A DNA stretch of 64,000 bases. Source: Chitinophagales bacterium (GTDB lineage Bacteria; Bacteroidota; Bacteroidia; Chitinophagales; Chitinophagaceae). Below, in pieces: positions 9,070 through 17,860 of this stretch. A program made the position numbers and the translations under genes. The DNA is taken from the NCBI GenBank assembly GCA_017303855.1, contig JAFLBL010000014.1, forward strand, positions 1-64,000, given 5' to 3'. Numbering within the stretch: the stretch's first letter is position 1; every line of letters begins with the position of its first letter. The notes beneath the pieces were generated by a model. The model made no database searches. It saw nothing but the letters and a program-made list of their open reading frames with translations, and was not told the DNA's origin.

Positions 9070-10239
9070 GTGAGCCGTTATCATTCATATCTGGATACTG
9101 CATCAAAACTCCTGGAACAATACCGGGGAAAAGAACCGTTTGCCGCATTCCTGAAAAAGTATTTTGCCCAGCATAAAAAGCATGGTTCCAGGGACCGCAA
9201 ACAAATCACCCATTTGTGCTATTGTTATTTCCGTACTGCGCATGTTTTGAAAGGCCGGCCTTTGCAGGATCAGTTGCAGCAGGCCTTGTTTCTTTGTTCA
9301 CAGACACCCGTTTCTTTACTGGATGAGTTACACCCGGAATGGTCGTCTTCTTTTTCGCTGTCAACGGAGGATAAGTTAGCAGTACTTGAGTTGCCTGATA
9401 CAGCGGGGGATTTTTTCCCATGGGCAACACAATTGACTGAGGAACTGGATAAGTCCGCTTTCAGCCGGTCGTTCCTGGTTCAGCCGGATACGTTTATACG
9501 TATTCGTCCGGGGCATGCGGAACAACTGGAAAAAAAACTGATCGGGAAGGGTATTGTTTTTAGCCGTATCCGTACGGACTGTTTTTCATTTCCGGCGGGT
9601 ACCAAACTGGATGAATTATTACTTACGAATAAAGAAGCTGTAATACAGGATTACAGTTCACAGCAGGTGGGGGAATTGCTTGAGCAGGTGAAACCGGACA
9701 GGCAAGGAGGATCGGTGACGGTATGGGATTGCTGTGCGGCCAGTGGCGGCAAGTCAATCATGGCGAAAGACCGGCTTGGCCCGCTGGCACTAACTGTGTC
9801 GGATATACGCGAATCAATTTTGCATAATCTGAAGAAACGATTTGCGGAAGCCGGCATGGGGTCGTATAAACAGGTGGTTGCCGATCTTACAAAGGAGGAC
9901 CCTTTTGGCACACAGGATTATTTTGACCTGGTAATAGCAGACGTACCCTGTAGCGGCAGTGGTACCTGGAGCCGGACACCGGAACAGCTCAGCTATTTTT
10001 CTGAACCGGCGATCGGTGTCTTTAGTCAATTACAAAAGAATATTGTTTCCACCGCCATAACGCATGTTAAGTCCGGTGGTTATTTTCTGTATATAACCTG
10101 TTCCGTATTTAAAGCGGAAAACGAAGATGTGGCCGCCTTTATTGAAAAAGAAAAAGGACTGACATTGATAAAAAAGGAACTGATTGCCGGGTATACTGTA
10201 AAGGCGGATACCATGTTCGCCTGTCTTTTCCGGAAATAA
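9070..10239 (+). CDS. RsmB/NOL1-NOP2-sun family rRNA cytosine methyltransferase
   Basis: About 389 residues. The S-adenosylmethionine site is WDCCAASGGKS. Motif IV DVPCSGSGTW and motif VI YITCSVFKAENE carry the two cysteines used by m5C RNA methyltransferases (release and nucleophile). This is the RsmB-like catalytic half with a shortened N-terminal region, so the exact target (16S C967 or another site) is uncertain. No ATG lies near the expected N-terminus. I place the start at GTG 9070 (VSRYHSYLDTA), 26 nt after the lipoprotein stop; the in-frame ATG at 9010 would overlap that gene. The stop abuts the convergent subtilisin gene directly. Confidence 0.85.
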   Translation: MSRYHSYLDTASKLLEQYRGKEPFAAFLKKYFAQHKKHGSRDRKQITHLCYCYFRTAHVLKGRPLQDQLQQALFLCSQTPVSLLDELHPEWSSSFSLSTEDKLAVLELPDTAGDFFPWATQLTEELDKSAFSRSFLVQPDTFIRIRPGHAEQLEKKLIGKGIVFSRIRTDCFSFPAGTKLDELLLTNKEAVIQDYSSQQVGELLEQVKPDRQGGSVTVWDCCAASGGKSIMAKDRLGPLALTVSDIRESILHNLKKRFAEAGMGSYKQVVADLTKEDPFGTQDYFDLVIADVPCSGSGTWSRTPEQLSYFSEPAIGVFSQLQKNIVSTAITHVKSGGYFLYITCSVFKAENEDVAAFIEKEKGLTLIKKELIAGYTVKADTMFACLFRK

Positions 10240-12255
10240 TCAGCGTTTTATCAAAGCCGGCGCGGCCAACCATTTTTTCCCGTTATATACACTGATAAAG
10301 TACGTCCCCGCGGACAGACCGGCCAGTGAAAGTTCGATTGTTTTTTTACCTGTGCCTTTGTTGCTTTGTGTTGTATAAATCAAACTTCCTTTAGCGTCAT
10401 AAATCCGGATGCTCAATTCCGGTATTGCATACGCTGTCTCCACCACCAGGAATGCGGTATGGCCGTTTACAGGATTGGGCTGCACCGTTACCTTTTCATT
10501 TACCGGATCCGTATTACCGGTTCCCGTGGTCAGGCAACCGGCTTCCACTGTAGCGGTGATTGTATCTACATACACGGCGGTAAATCCGGAAACGCTTGTA
10601 TCCACTATCTGCCTGATCCGGTAGGAAACCGTACCGGGTTGTAATGCAGCCAGGGAATTGCTAAAAGAGTAAGTACGGTTTGAAAGAACAGTATTACCCA
10701 GCGCGGACATTTCTCCCACTTTTGTAAATACTGACTCTCCAGGGGCTTTGCGTTCTATTTCATATTTCATGGCACTTACATCCTTACTGTTCCAGTTTAC
10801 GGTGGCCGTACAACCAGCTGTACTTGCTGTTGCTGTTGAATAATCAACGAGCAGGTTAGCAAATGCGAGTTTCATATTAGGAATGCCAAATCCCGTGCGG
10901 TTATCCGGAACGTTGAATTTATTGCCCGCCTGTTTCAATGCCTGAATTATTTTCATATTGGAAAACTCGGGAAATGCCTGCCACAAAATAGTTCCAAGAC
11001 CGGCCATATTCGGACAGGCAAATGAAGTGCCATTGGAGGCGCCAACGGTATTGCTGGTGGTTTGTACGAGGGCGGCAACTCCGACAGATGCCATATCCGG
11101 TTTTATTTGTCCGTCGGCCGATGGCCCATAGCTGGAAAATGCGCCAACGTTACCGGCAGCACTAACCGCGCCAACTGCAACAACACTGTCTCCATCCGAT
11201 GGTGTAACCAGGAAATTCCAGGCATTGCCCCCTTCATTACCCACCGAATTGAACACGAGTATGCCTTTTTTTGCAGCCAGGTCAGCTCCTTTTACGGCCA
11301 TGGTTGTATTGCCATCCATATTGGCATACGTATAATTGAAAGTGGCGTTGTCAAAATCATAATAGCCCAAAGAAGATGAAATAACTTCCACACCCGAACT
11401 ATCTGCTCTTTCCGCGCCACAAACCCAGTTCAGCTCTTCAATCGGGTATTCTGATGCAACGTCTTCTGTACGGAAGAGATAGAAGCTGGCTTTCGGGGCT
11501 TTGCCGACAAACTCGCCGGGGATATTAGCGGCAATGGTAGACAAACACTGCATGCCATGCGGGTGATCTTCAACGACACTGCTTTCGCGGTTAACAAAAT
11601 CCCAGGTACCGAGTATCTGCCCATTGGCATTGGCACTGTCAAAAGCTTTCAGACTGGTATAGTTCATAAATCCGCCATCCAGTACGGCCAGCTGCATGCC
11701 CTGGCCACGCATGCCGATATTGTGCAGGAATTCCCCATTGTGCAAATGAATTTCATTGTATGAATTGCTGCCATAATTAAAGAAATCACCCATTACACCT
11801 TCGCCTTTCGCGCTGGAAACAGGCAGGGGAATTATATCTTCTTCCAACGCAAATTTGTTTCGGCTTCCGCGGCCCTCTGTTGCCGGCTTCGCCGCCAGCC
11901 CGTTAACCGATGAAACAAAGGAGAATCCACTGATAGTTGTAATAGCATTTGCATCTGTGGTTTGTATAGATGCCGCATTCAGCCATTTTGAAACATTGAG
12001 GACGGTTACATTGGGTACATTCCGGAGTTGTGTGATATAAGCAGGGGTAACCGGCAGATCCGTACTGTCATAAAGGATATTGTACCGGGTTCTGCGATCG
12101 ATGGCCCGTTGGGACAAGTAAGCGGAAGGATTGGCCAGCGTGAATGACGCATTCCCCTTGTTTTTAAAGCGCACAATATAGCGGGTAAACTGCGCCGTTA
12201 CAGTTCCGTATACCAGTATTAGGAGAACACTAAGCAGGATTGTTTTTTTCATCAT
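10240..12255 (-). CDS. T9SS-exported subtilisin-like (S8) serine protease
   Basis: 671 residues: signal peptide (1-21), N-terminal prodomain-like segment, S8 catalytic domain and C-terminal sorting domain. The triad is visible: D193 in VLDGGF, H233 in PHGMQCLS and S411 in GTSFACPNMAG, plus the oxyanion Asn in SVGNEGG. The end (VQPNPVNGH... LSAGTYFISVYNGKKW) is a T9SS type A sorting domain, so the protease should cross the outer membrane and be surface-anchored or released. A perfect -7 box TATTTTTG lies 22 nt upstream (12277-12284). Confidence 0.9.
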   Translation of the reverse strand: MMKKTILLSVLLILVYGTVTAQFTRYIVRFKNKGNASFTLANPSAYLSQRAIDRRTRYNILYDSTDLPVTPAYITQLRNVPNVTVLNVSKWLNAASIQTTDANAITTISGFSFVSSVNGLAAKPATEGRGSRNKFALEEDIIPLPVSSAKGEGVMGDFFNYGSNSYNEIHLHNGEFLHNIGMRGQGMQLAVLDGGFMNYTSLKAFDSANANGQILGTWDFVNRESSVVEDHPHGMQCLSTIAANIPGEFVGKAPKASFYLFRTEDVASEYPIEELNWVCGAERADSSGVEVISSSLGYYDFDNATFNYTYANMDGNTTMAVKGADLAAKKGILVFNSVGNEGGNAWNFLVTPSDGDSVVAVGAVSAAGNVGAFSSYGPSADGQIKPDMASVGVAALVQTTSNTVGASNGTSFACPNMAGLGTILWQAFPEFSNMKIIQALKQAGNKFNVPDNRTGFGIPNMKLAFANLLVDYSTATASTAGCTATVNWNSKDVSAMKYEIERKAPGESVFTKVGEMSALGNTVLSNRTYSFSNSLAALQPGTVSYRIRQIVDTSVSGFTAVYVDTITATVEAGCLTTGTGNTDPVNEKVTVQPNPVNGHTAFLVVETAYAIPELSIRIYDAKGSLIYTTQSNKGTGKKTIELSLAGLSAGTYFISVYNGKKWLAAPALIKR

Positions 12256-12276
12256 TTACCGGCATTTGGCCTGCTT

Positions 12277-12284
12277 CAAAAATA
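12277..12284 (-). promoter_or_regulatory. -7 promoter element for the subtilisin gene
   Basis: TATTTTTG on the minus strand, a perfect TAnnTTTG, about 22 nt before the ATG. No TTG at the expected 19-21 base spacing. Confidence 0.45.
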
Positions 12285-12298
12285 AGGATAACAACGTA

Positions 12299-13066
12299 TT
12301 AATTATGGTCAATCATCCACATGGTTATGCCGAATCCGGTTTTATAGGGACCGCCGGCTCCACCAGGATTTGGCTGGTATTCCCACAATTCAAATTCGCG
12401 GTAGACCAACCCGATGCTTTTGGCATATTTTTCCACGGATCTTGATTTCGCCGCATAAGCGGTAGGTGTAGTGATCGGTACATTAAAGGATTCGTCGGCC
12501 TGCTCTACACTGAAAACATCCGCATAGTTTTGATTGCGATAACTGAATGAGCCGGCCTCTCCGTCATAGAAGAAGTCCCAGTCTTCCATACTGTCGTCGT
12601 TACTGAAATTGAAGAGCGGGCCGTATGGATCTGCCGGCAGGTATTTATTCCCTTTCCAGCTGAAACCACTGCGAAGGGGGAGATGCATTTTAATAAAGCG
12701 CAGATTGTCTTCCACTATTTCCAGCTGATCGTTCAACGGAGTAATGAAATAGGAGCCGGCAGGTTGCCAGGTCTGGGAAGCGGTAGAATCATTCAGGTAA
12801 CGGTATACCCGGTAAGAAGGACGTCCCTGGTTATCGGTAATCAGTGTATCAATTACATGTTTAACCTGGTATTTGTGGATTTCTGTGGAACGGCCAAAAT
12901 TGGTGAATACCGTGGAATCAAGTCTGTACGTGATATATTTCTTTGCCACTAATGGCAGGTAATCTGATATTGGCGCAGAGGAAAATGTTTCCTTTTCGTT
13001 GCAGGAAAAAAGGGCCAGGCTGAGGGTCGCAATAAATAAAATGCGAACAGGGTAGAAAATGCTCAT
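12299..13066 (-). CDS. Lipoprotein of unknown function
   Basis: 255 residues, beginning MSIFYPVRILFIATLSLALFSC, a lipoprotein signal with lipobox LFSC followed by acidic residues (NEKETF). The body is rich in Tyr, Phe, Asp and Asn with alternating beta-type pattern. No cysteine cluster or catalytic motif is visible. A GTG 21 nt further up (13087) is possible, but the ATG at 13066 sits directly before the signal peptide. It is upstream of and co-oriented with the subtilisin gene (43 nt gap), which has its own -7 box. Function not recognised. Confidence 0.7.
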   Translation of the reverse strand: MSIFYPVRILFIATLSLALFSCNEKETFSSAPISDYLPLVAKKYITYRLDSTVFTNFGRSTEIHKYQVKHVIDTLITDNQGRPSYRVYRYLNDSTASQTWQPAGSYFITPLNDQLEIVEDNLRFIKMHLPLRSGFSWKGNKYLPADPYGPLFNFSNDDSMEDWDFFYDGEAGSFSYRNQNYADVFSVEQADESFNVPITTPTAYAAKSRSVEKYAKSIGLVYREFELWEYQPNPGGAGGPYKTGFGITMWMIDHN

Positions 13067-13308
13067 AAGTGGTTTTTCTGAGTTCACGGATATAAATTAG
13101 AATCTAAAGTACAATCTATAAACGGGGAATTATAATTTCTCCGGGGATAAAACGGGAAAATAAGTGGTTTATTGCCTGAGAATCAGTCGGTAGTCATTAG
13201 CGATTGTCGTTAGTAAGAACCAACGGGCTAAGCAACAAGTATTTGTTAACTTATTGAAAATCAATTTATGATAACAGTAATTCACATGATTCCTCTGTTA
13301 GGGCTGTA

Positions 13309-13370
13309 GACTCCAGACTCCCGACTCCCGACTCCCGACTCCCGACTCCTAACTCCGGACTCCCGACTGT
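13309..13370. repeat. GACTCCC heptamer tandem array overlapping the mnmA 3' end
   Basis: About eight copies of the heptamer GACTCCC with a few substitutions. They extend across the mnmA stop codon into its last codons. The rest of the 13067-13348 spacer shows only AT-rich DNA and a weak direct repeat around GTCATTAG/GTCGTTAG (13192-13213). No gene or RNA is seen. Confidence 0.8.
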
Positions 13371-14452
13371 ATTATTCCACCGCCAATCACATCTTCTCCT
13401 TCATAAAAAACAGCACTCTGGCCAGGCGCAATGCCTTTGACGTTTTCGTAAAAGCGGACTTTCATTTTACCGTCTTCGGGATAGATATTCGAAAGAGATC
13501 CGGCATCCTTGTAGCGGATTTTGGTGATGGCTTCCATGCCAGGAGTGATGTTGTCGTATTTAATCATGTTCAGTTTACCTACCAGCATTTCATTCTGCTC
13601 AAGGTCTTCTTCATCTCCCAGCATTACCGTGTTGTTATCCGGATCAATTTTGGTAACAAATACCGGCCGTCCCAGGGCAATATCGAGTCCTTTTCGCTGC
13701 CCGATCGTATAGAAAGGATAGCCCTTATGCTGACCGAGTATTTTGCCTGTCTTGTCAATAAAATTTCCACCTGCTACTCTTACTTCGAGACCTTCCACAC
13801 GACGTTTCAGAAATCCCCGGTAATCGTTATCCGGTACAAAACAGATTTCATAGCTCTCGTGTTTTTTTGCCAGTTCCGGGTACCCGAAATCATGTGCCAT
13901 CTGGCGGATTTCTGTTTTACGGTAAGGCCCCAGTGGCAATAATGTACGGCTGAGTAAATCCTGTTGCAAGCCCCATAACACATAGCTCTGGTCCTTTGTG
14001 TCGTCAATGGCTTTGCTTACCACAAACCGGCCATTATCATGTTGTCTGACTTTGGCATAATGTCCGGTTGCAATAAACTCACAGCCCAGTGCATCCGCTC
14101 TTTTTAAGAGGGCTCTCCATTTGATGTGAGTATTGCAAAGCACACAGGGATTTGGCGTGCGGCCGGCGAGGTATTCTTCCACAAAATTCTCGATCACAAA
14201 ATCGCCGAATTCTTCCCGGATATCCAGTATATAATGGGCAAAGCCATGTTCTACCGCGGCCTGACGTGCATCATTGAATGAATCCAGGTTGCAGCAACCT
14301 GTTTCTTTTTTACTGCCTCCGCTGGCCGCATAATCCCATGTCTTCATGGTAATACCTACCACTTCATATCCCTGCTGATTCAGCATCAGGGCGGTAACGG
14401 TACTGTCGATACCGCCACTCATCGCAACCAGCACTTTTCCTTTTTGACTCAT
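13349..14452 (-). CDS. mnmA: tRNA-specific 2-thiouridylase
   Basis: 367 residues. The PP-loop ATPase motif SGGIDST is at the N-terminus. The two redox-active cysteines are visible: C103 in NPCVLCN and C204 in YEICFVPD, matching the E. coli pair C102/C199 in spacing. The enzyme adenylates and thiolates U34 of tRNA Lys, Glu and Gln. The ATG at 14452 (MSQKGKVLVAMSGG) is chosen over an in-frame start 36 nt upstream. The last residues (SGVRS) are read from the GACTCCC array, and the stop TAG lies within it. A -7 box is at 14493-14500. Confidence 0.95.
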   Translation of the reverse strand: MSQKGKVLVAMSGGIDSTVTALMLNQQGYEVVGITMKTWDYAASGGSKKETGCCNLDSFNDARQAAVEHGFAHYILDIREEFGDFVIENFVEEYLAGRTPNPCVLCNTHIKWRALLKRADALGCEFIATGHYAKVRQHDNGRFVVSKAIDDTKDQSYVLWGLQQDLLSRTLLPLGPYRKTEIRQMAHDFGYPELAKKHESYEICFVPDNDYRGFLKRRVEGLEVRVAGGNFIDKTGKILGQHKGYPFYTIGQRKGLDIALGRPVFVTKIDPDNNTVMLGDEEDLEQNEMLVGKLNMIKYDNITPGMEAITKIRYKDAGSLSNIYPEDGKMKVRFYENVKGIAPGQSAVFYEGEDVIGGGIIQSGVRS

Positions 14453-14492
14453 ATAAACTTTTAACCGGATTTTTGTTCCGGAAATCAATCTG

Positions 14493-14500
14493 CAAATATA
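14493..14500 (-). promoter_or_regulatory. -7 promoter element for mnmA
   Basis: TATATTTG on the minus strand, a perfect TAnnTTTG, about 40 nt before the mnmA ATG. No clear -33 TTG at normal spacing. Confidence 0.5.
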
Positions 14501-14612
14501 CGCTGATCCGGCGGGTACCGGGTTTCCGAAATGGGTAAAACCTAATGCATTGGATGACTGTGGTTTTAGTGCATTTTCGGTAACTTCCGGTCTTTATCAA
14601 CCATGTTATTGT

Positions 14613-17171
14613 ATGAAGAATCTGCTTATTGCCGCACTGCTCCTTGCCGGACTCAGTGTTAATTCCCAGGACCTTGGATATTATTTGCCTCAACAAGTAA
14701 GTTATAATCCCGCTATTCCAAAACCCAAAGAAGTGATCTATCATGAAGTGGGCGAATGGCATGTAACGCATGACCGGCTCGTGAATTATATGAAAGCCAT
14801 AGCGGCCGCTGCTCCCGACCGGGTGAAACTCGAGCAAATGGGTTTCTCGTATGAAAACCGTCCGCAGGTATTGCTGATCATTACTTCAAAGAATAACCAT
14901 GCCCGGCTGGAAGAGATCCGGCAGCAACATGTGAAACTGACCGACCCTTCTGCATCTGCCGCATTGAATACTGCGGATATGCCGATAGTGGTCTGGATCG
15001 GACATTCCATACATGGGAATGAACCAAGTGGTGCGAATGCAAGTCTGCTGACGGCCTATTATCTCGCTGCAGCACAAGGAAAAGAAATTGAAGAGTTGCT
15101 GGATAACACCGTAATCCTGGTGGATCCTTCATTTAACCCTGACGGATTACAACGGTTTTCCACCTGGGCTAATCAGCATAAAAGCAAAAACCTGGTGAGT
15201 GATCCCAACGACCGGGAGTACAATGAAGTCTGGCCTGGTGGCCGCTACAATCACTATTGGTTTGATCTTAACCGTGACTGGTTGCCGGCAGTGCATCCGG
15301 AAAGTCAGAACCGGCTGCAATGGTTCCATCGCTGGAAACCGAATATACTGACCGATCATCACGAGCAGGGAAGTAACGCGAGTTTCTTTTTTCAGCCTGG
15401 TGTACCATCACGGGTAAATCCGCTGACACCGGAGAAAAATCAGGAGCTTACCGGTAAGCTGGGGAAGTTTCATGCAAAGAACCTGGATAAGATCGGCTCT
15501 TTCTATTTTACGAAAGAAAGCTATGATGATTTTTATTATGGCAAGGGGTCCACGTATCCGGATGTGAACGGGGCCATTGGTATTTTATTTGAACAGGGAT
15601 CATCCCGCGGGCATTTGCAGGAAACAACGAATGGACTGCTTAGTTTTCCGTTTACTATCCGCAATCAGTTTGTTACAGCGCTCTCCACGCTTGAAGGGGC
15701 CAGGGAAATGCGTAAAGAATTCCTCAATTATCAGCGTGATTTCTATAAGCAGGCGGCAGTGCGGGCGGCTGCTTATGCCGTGAAGGGATATGTGTTTGGC
15801 GATAAGCATGATAAAGCAAAAACTTACCGGTTCATTGAAATGCTGAAGCGTCACCAGATCGAAGTGAATAATGTGCCGGATACCTGGAAGGATGCGGAGT
15901 TTGAAAAAGGTTCATCTTTTATGGTTTCACTGAATCAACCGCAACACAGCCTGATCCGTGGGATTTTTGACAAGACACTCGAATATAAAGACAGCATCTT
16001 TTATGATATCACTTCATGGACCATGCCGCTTGCTTTTGGATTGCCTTACCGGGAGATTACAGCACCTATGACCTTGGGTGAAAAAATCACTGATATTCCC
16101 TGGCCTGCACAGCAAGTGAATGGGGGTAAATCGGATTATGCCTATATCATGCAATGGGAAGAACTGTATGCGCCAGCCGCATTGAACGAGTTGTTGCAGG
16201 CCGGTTATAATGTAAAAGTGGCTACCCGGCCATTTGAAATTCCGGTTGGAGCTGTGAATAAAAAGTTTAATCCCGGGTCCATTATAATCCCCGTGCATAT
16301 GCAAAAGGAAAGCAGTGACGCGGTCTACGCGCGGCTGACTATGGTTACTGAAAAATATAAAGTCCTCAGCTGGGCAGTTGGCTCAGGTAACTCCAATAAC
16401 GGTCCTGACCTCGGCAGTGGTAAACAGGTAACGGTAGCCAGGCCTTCCATTGCCCTGATTACCGGACCTGGTGTGAATGCGCTGGATGCCGGTGAAATCT
16501 GGCATTTGCTGGATCAGCGGATGAATATAACGGCCACTCATCTTGAACCGGGCATTTTTAACCGGGCGGATATAAACAGGTACAATACCATTATACTGGC
16601 AGCAGGAACCTATGGTGATCTGAACAAAGATAAACTGAAGGCATGGGTACAGGCCGGGGGTACGCTGATACTAACGGAAGAAGCGGTAAGCTGGGCTGCG
16701 CAAAACGGAATATCCGATGTGAAATTAAAAAAAGTAAAAGCCCCGGTAGACAGCACCCAACGTATAGCATATGCAGAAAGGGAACAAATAGATGGGGCGC
16801 AGCAGATTTACGGCGCCATTTTCGGTGCTGAGGCGGATCTGACACATCCGCTGGCATTCGGTTACACGCAGAAGACCGTAAGCCTATTTAAAGCCAATAA
16901 AGTCTTTATGGAGAAGAGCAAGAACCCGTATGCCACGCCCTTCTTTTACGGGCCCAGATCCATGCAGAGTGGCTGGGTGAGCAGGGAAAATGGGGAGGCC
17001 ATAAAGAATTCAGCGGCAGTGATTGTGAATACAGTTGGTAATGGACGTGTGATCAATATTGCCGATAATCCCAACCTGCGGGCTTTCTGGCTGGGCGGCA
17101 CCAAATTATTCATGAATGCTATTTTCTTTGGCCGGATAATTGATGCGGCCAGTGGAAGAACAGATGAATAA
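14613..17171 (+). CDS. Large exported M14-family zinc carboxypeptidase
   Basis: 852 residues. A Sec signal peptide (MKNLLIAALLLAGLSVNSQ) is followed by an M14 catalytic domain. SIHGNEPSG provides the HxxE zinc ligands, LTDHHEQGSNASF the third histidine, and FEQGSSRG a likely catalytic Glu. The roughly 350-residue C-terminal half holds a glutamine-amidotransferase-like or Rossmann-type stretch (IILAAGTYGDLNKDKLKAWV, AGGTLILTEEA), as seen in other large Bacteroidota M14 proteins. Periplasmic or surface peptide degradation is likely. Transcribed divergently from mnmA. The ATG at 14613 is chosen because it precedes the signal peptide; a longer in-frame start at 14550 adds no recognisable sequence. 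Confidence 0.87.
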   Translation: MKNLLIAALLLAGLSVNSQDLGYYLPQQVSYNPAIPKPKEVIYHEVGEWHVTHDRLVNYMKAIAAAAPDRVKLEQMGFSYENRPQVLLIITSKNNHARLEEIRQQHVKLTDPSASAALNTADMPIVVWIGHSIHGNEPSGANASLLTAYYLAAAQGKEIEELLDNTVILVDPSFNPDGLQRFSTWANQHKSKNLVSDPNDREYNEVWPGGRYNHYWFDLNRDWLPAVHPESQNRLQWFHRWKPNILTDHHEQGSNASFFFQPGVPSRVNPLTPEKNQELTGKLGKFHAKNLDKIGSFYFTKESYDDFYYGKGSTYPDVNGAIGILFEQGSSRGHLQETTNGLLSFPFTIRNQFVTALSTLEGAREMRKEFLNYQRDFYKQAAVRAAAYAVKGYVFGDKHDKAKTYRFIEMLKRHQIEVNNVPDTWKDAEFEKGSSFMVSLNQPQHSLIRGIFDKTLEYKDSIFYDITSWTMPLAFGLPYREITAPMTLGEKITDIPWPAQQVNGGKSDYAYIMQWEELYAPAALNELLQAGYNVKVATRPFEIPVGAVNKKFNPGSIIIPVHMQKESSDAVYARLTMVTEKYKVLSWAVGSGNSNNGPDLGSGKQVTVARPSIALITGPGVNALDAGEIWHLLDQRMNITATHLEPGIFNRADINRYNTIILAAGTYGDLNKDKLKAWVQAGGTLILTEEAVSWAAQNGISDVKLKKVKAPVDSTQRIAYAEREQIDGAQQIYGAIFGAEADLTHPLAFGYTQKTVSLFKANKVFMEKSKNPYATPFFYGPRSMQSGWVSRENGEAIKNSAAVIVNTVGNGRVINIADNPNLRAFWLGGTKLFMNAIFFGRIIDAASGRTDE

Positions 17172-17299
17172 TTGTTTTTTTCACTGGATAAGCTGGGGAA
17201 AAAAACGTTCGGTAGCCGGTGTAATTCCCCTGCCGGGTATTTTGATTAAGCTTATTTTCGTTGCCCAAACAATATTTAGTACAATAAAAATTGAGCACT

Positions 17300-17731
17300 A
17301 TGATTAAAATGCAGGTTATCGGAAATCTCGGAAAAGACTGTGTGGTAAACACCGTCAACGGAAAAAACGTCATCAACTTTACCGTAGCCCATACGGAAAA
17401 ATATAAGGACAGTCAGGGCAACCTGCAGGAAAAGACAACCTGGGTGGAATGCGCTTACTGGACAGACCGGACTACGGTGGCTCAGTACCTCACGAAGGGC
17501 AAACAGATTTATGCCGAAGGTCAGCCGGAAGTACGTTCCTTTCAACGTCAGGATGGTACAGCTGGTGCATCGCTTTCTTTGCGTGTGAGAGAAGTGCAGT
17601 TGTTGGGTGGTCGTGGTGATTCAGGAAGTGGCCCGTCTGCCTATCAGCCGGCCGCATCATCATCACCTGCTTCAAACCAGGCCGGGGGAATGACGACAGC
17701 GAATGAGCCCGTGGATGATTTACCGTTTTAA
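17300..17731 (+). CDS. ssb: Single-stranded DNA-binding protein
   Basis: 143 residues. The OB-fold begins MIKMQVIGNLGKD and includes TTWVECAYW and GKQIYAEGQPE. A Gly/Ser/Ala-rich linker leads to the acidic tip DDLPF that recruits partner proteins. It coats single-stranded DNA in replication and repair. A TTG nine bases upstream (17291) is in frame, but ATG 17300 is preferred. Followed by its own terminator (17751-17780). Confidence 0.95.
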   Translation: MIKMQVIGNLGKDCVVNTVNGKNVINFTVAHTEKYKDSQGNLQEKTTWVECAYWTDRTTVAQYLTKGKQIYAEGQPEVRSFQRQDGTAGASLSLRVREVQLLGGRGDSGSGPSAYQPAASSSPASNQAGGMTTANEPVDDLPF

Positions 17732-17750
17732 AATTTATACAAGCGAAGTA

Positions 17751-17780
17751 AAGAGGATGCCGGTTGCATCCTCTTTTTTT
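17751..17780 (+). terminator. Rho-independent terminator after ssb
   Basis: GAGGATGC / GCATCCTC with a 5-nt loop, then a run of nine T. Confidence 0.9.
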
Positions 17781-17826
17781 TTGTAGTAGTAACTAAGATA
17801 AAACGGGTGATACGGCGGGCATATTC

Positions 17827-17856
17827 TTGCTAACTAACGGGTCTGTATTATCTTTG
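17827..17856 (+). promoter_or_regulatory. Near-leaderless promoter of the Ldh_2 dehydrogenase gene
   Basis: TTG (17827-17829), exactly 19 bases, then TATCTTTG (17849-17856): a full match to the Bacteroidota consensus. Only four bases separate the -7 box from the ATG at 17861, so transcription should begin at or within a few bases of the start codon. Confidence 0.8.
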
Positions 17857-17860
17857 AATT

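Noticed and set aside
13309..13370. Tandem repeats considered as a CRISPR array
   Set aside because: The unit is only 7 bases with no spacers, and no cas gene is present. It is a simple tandem repeat.
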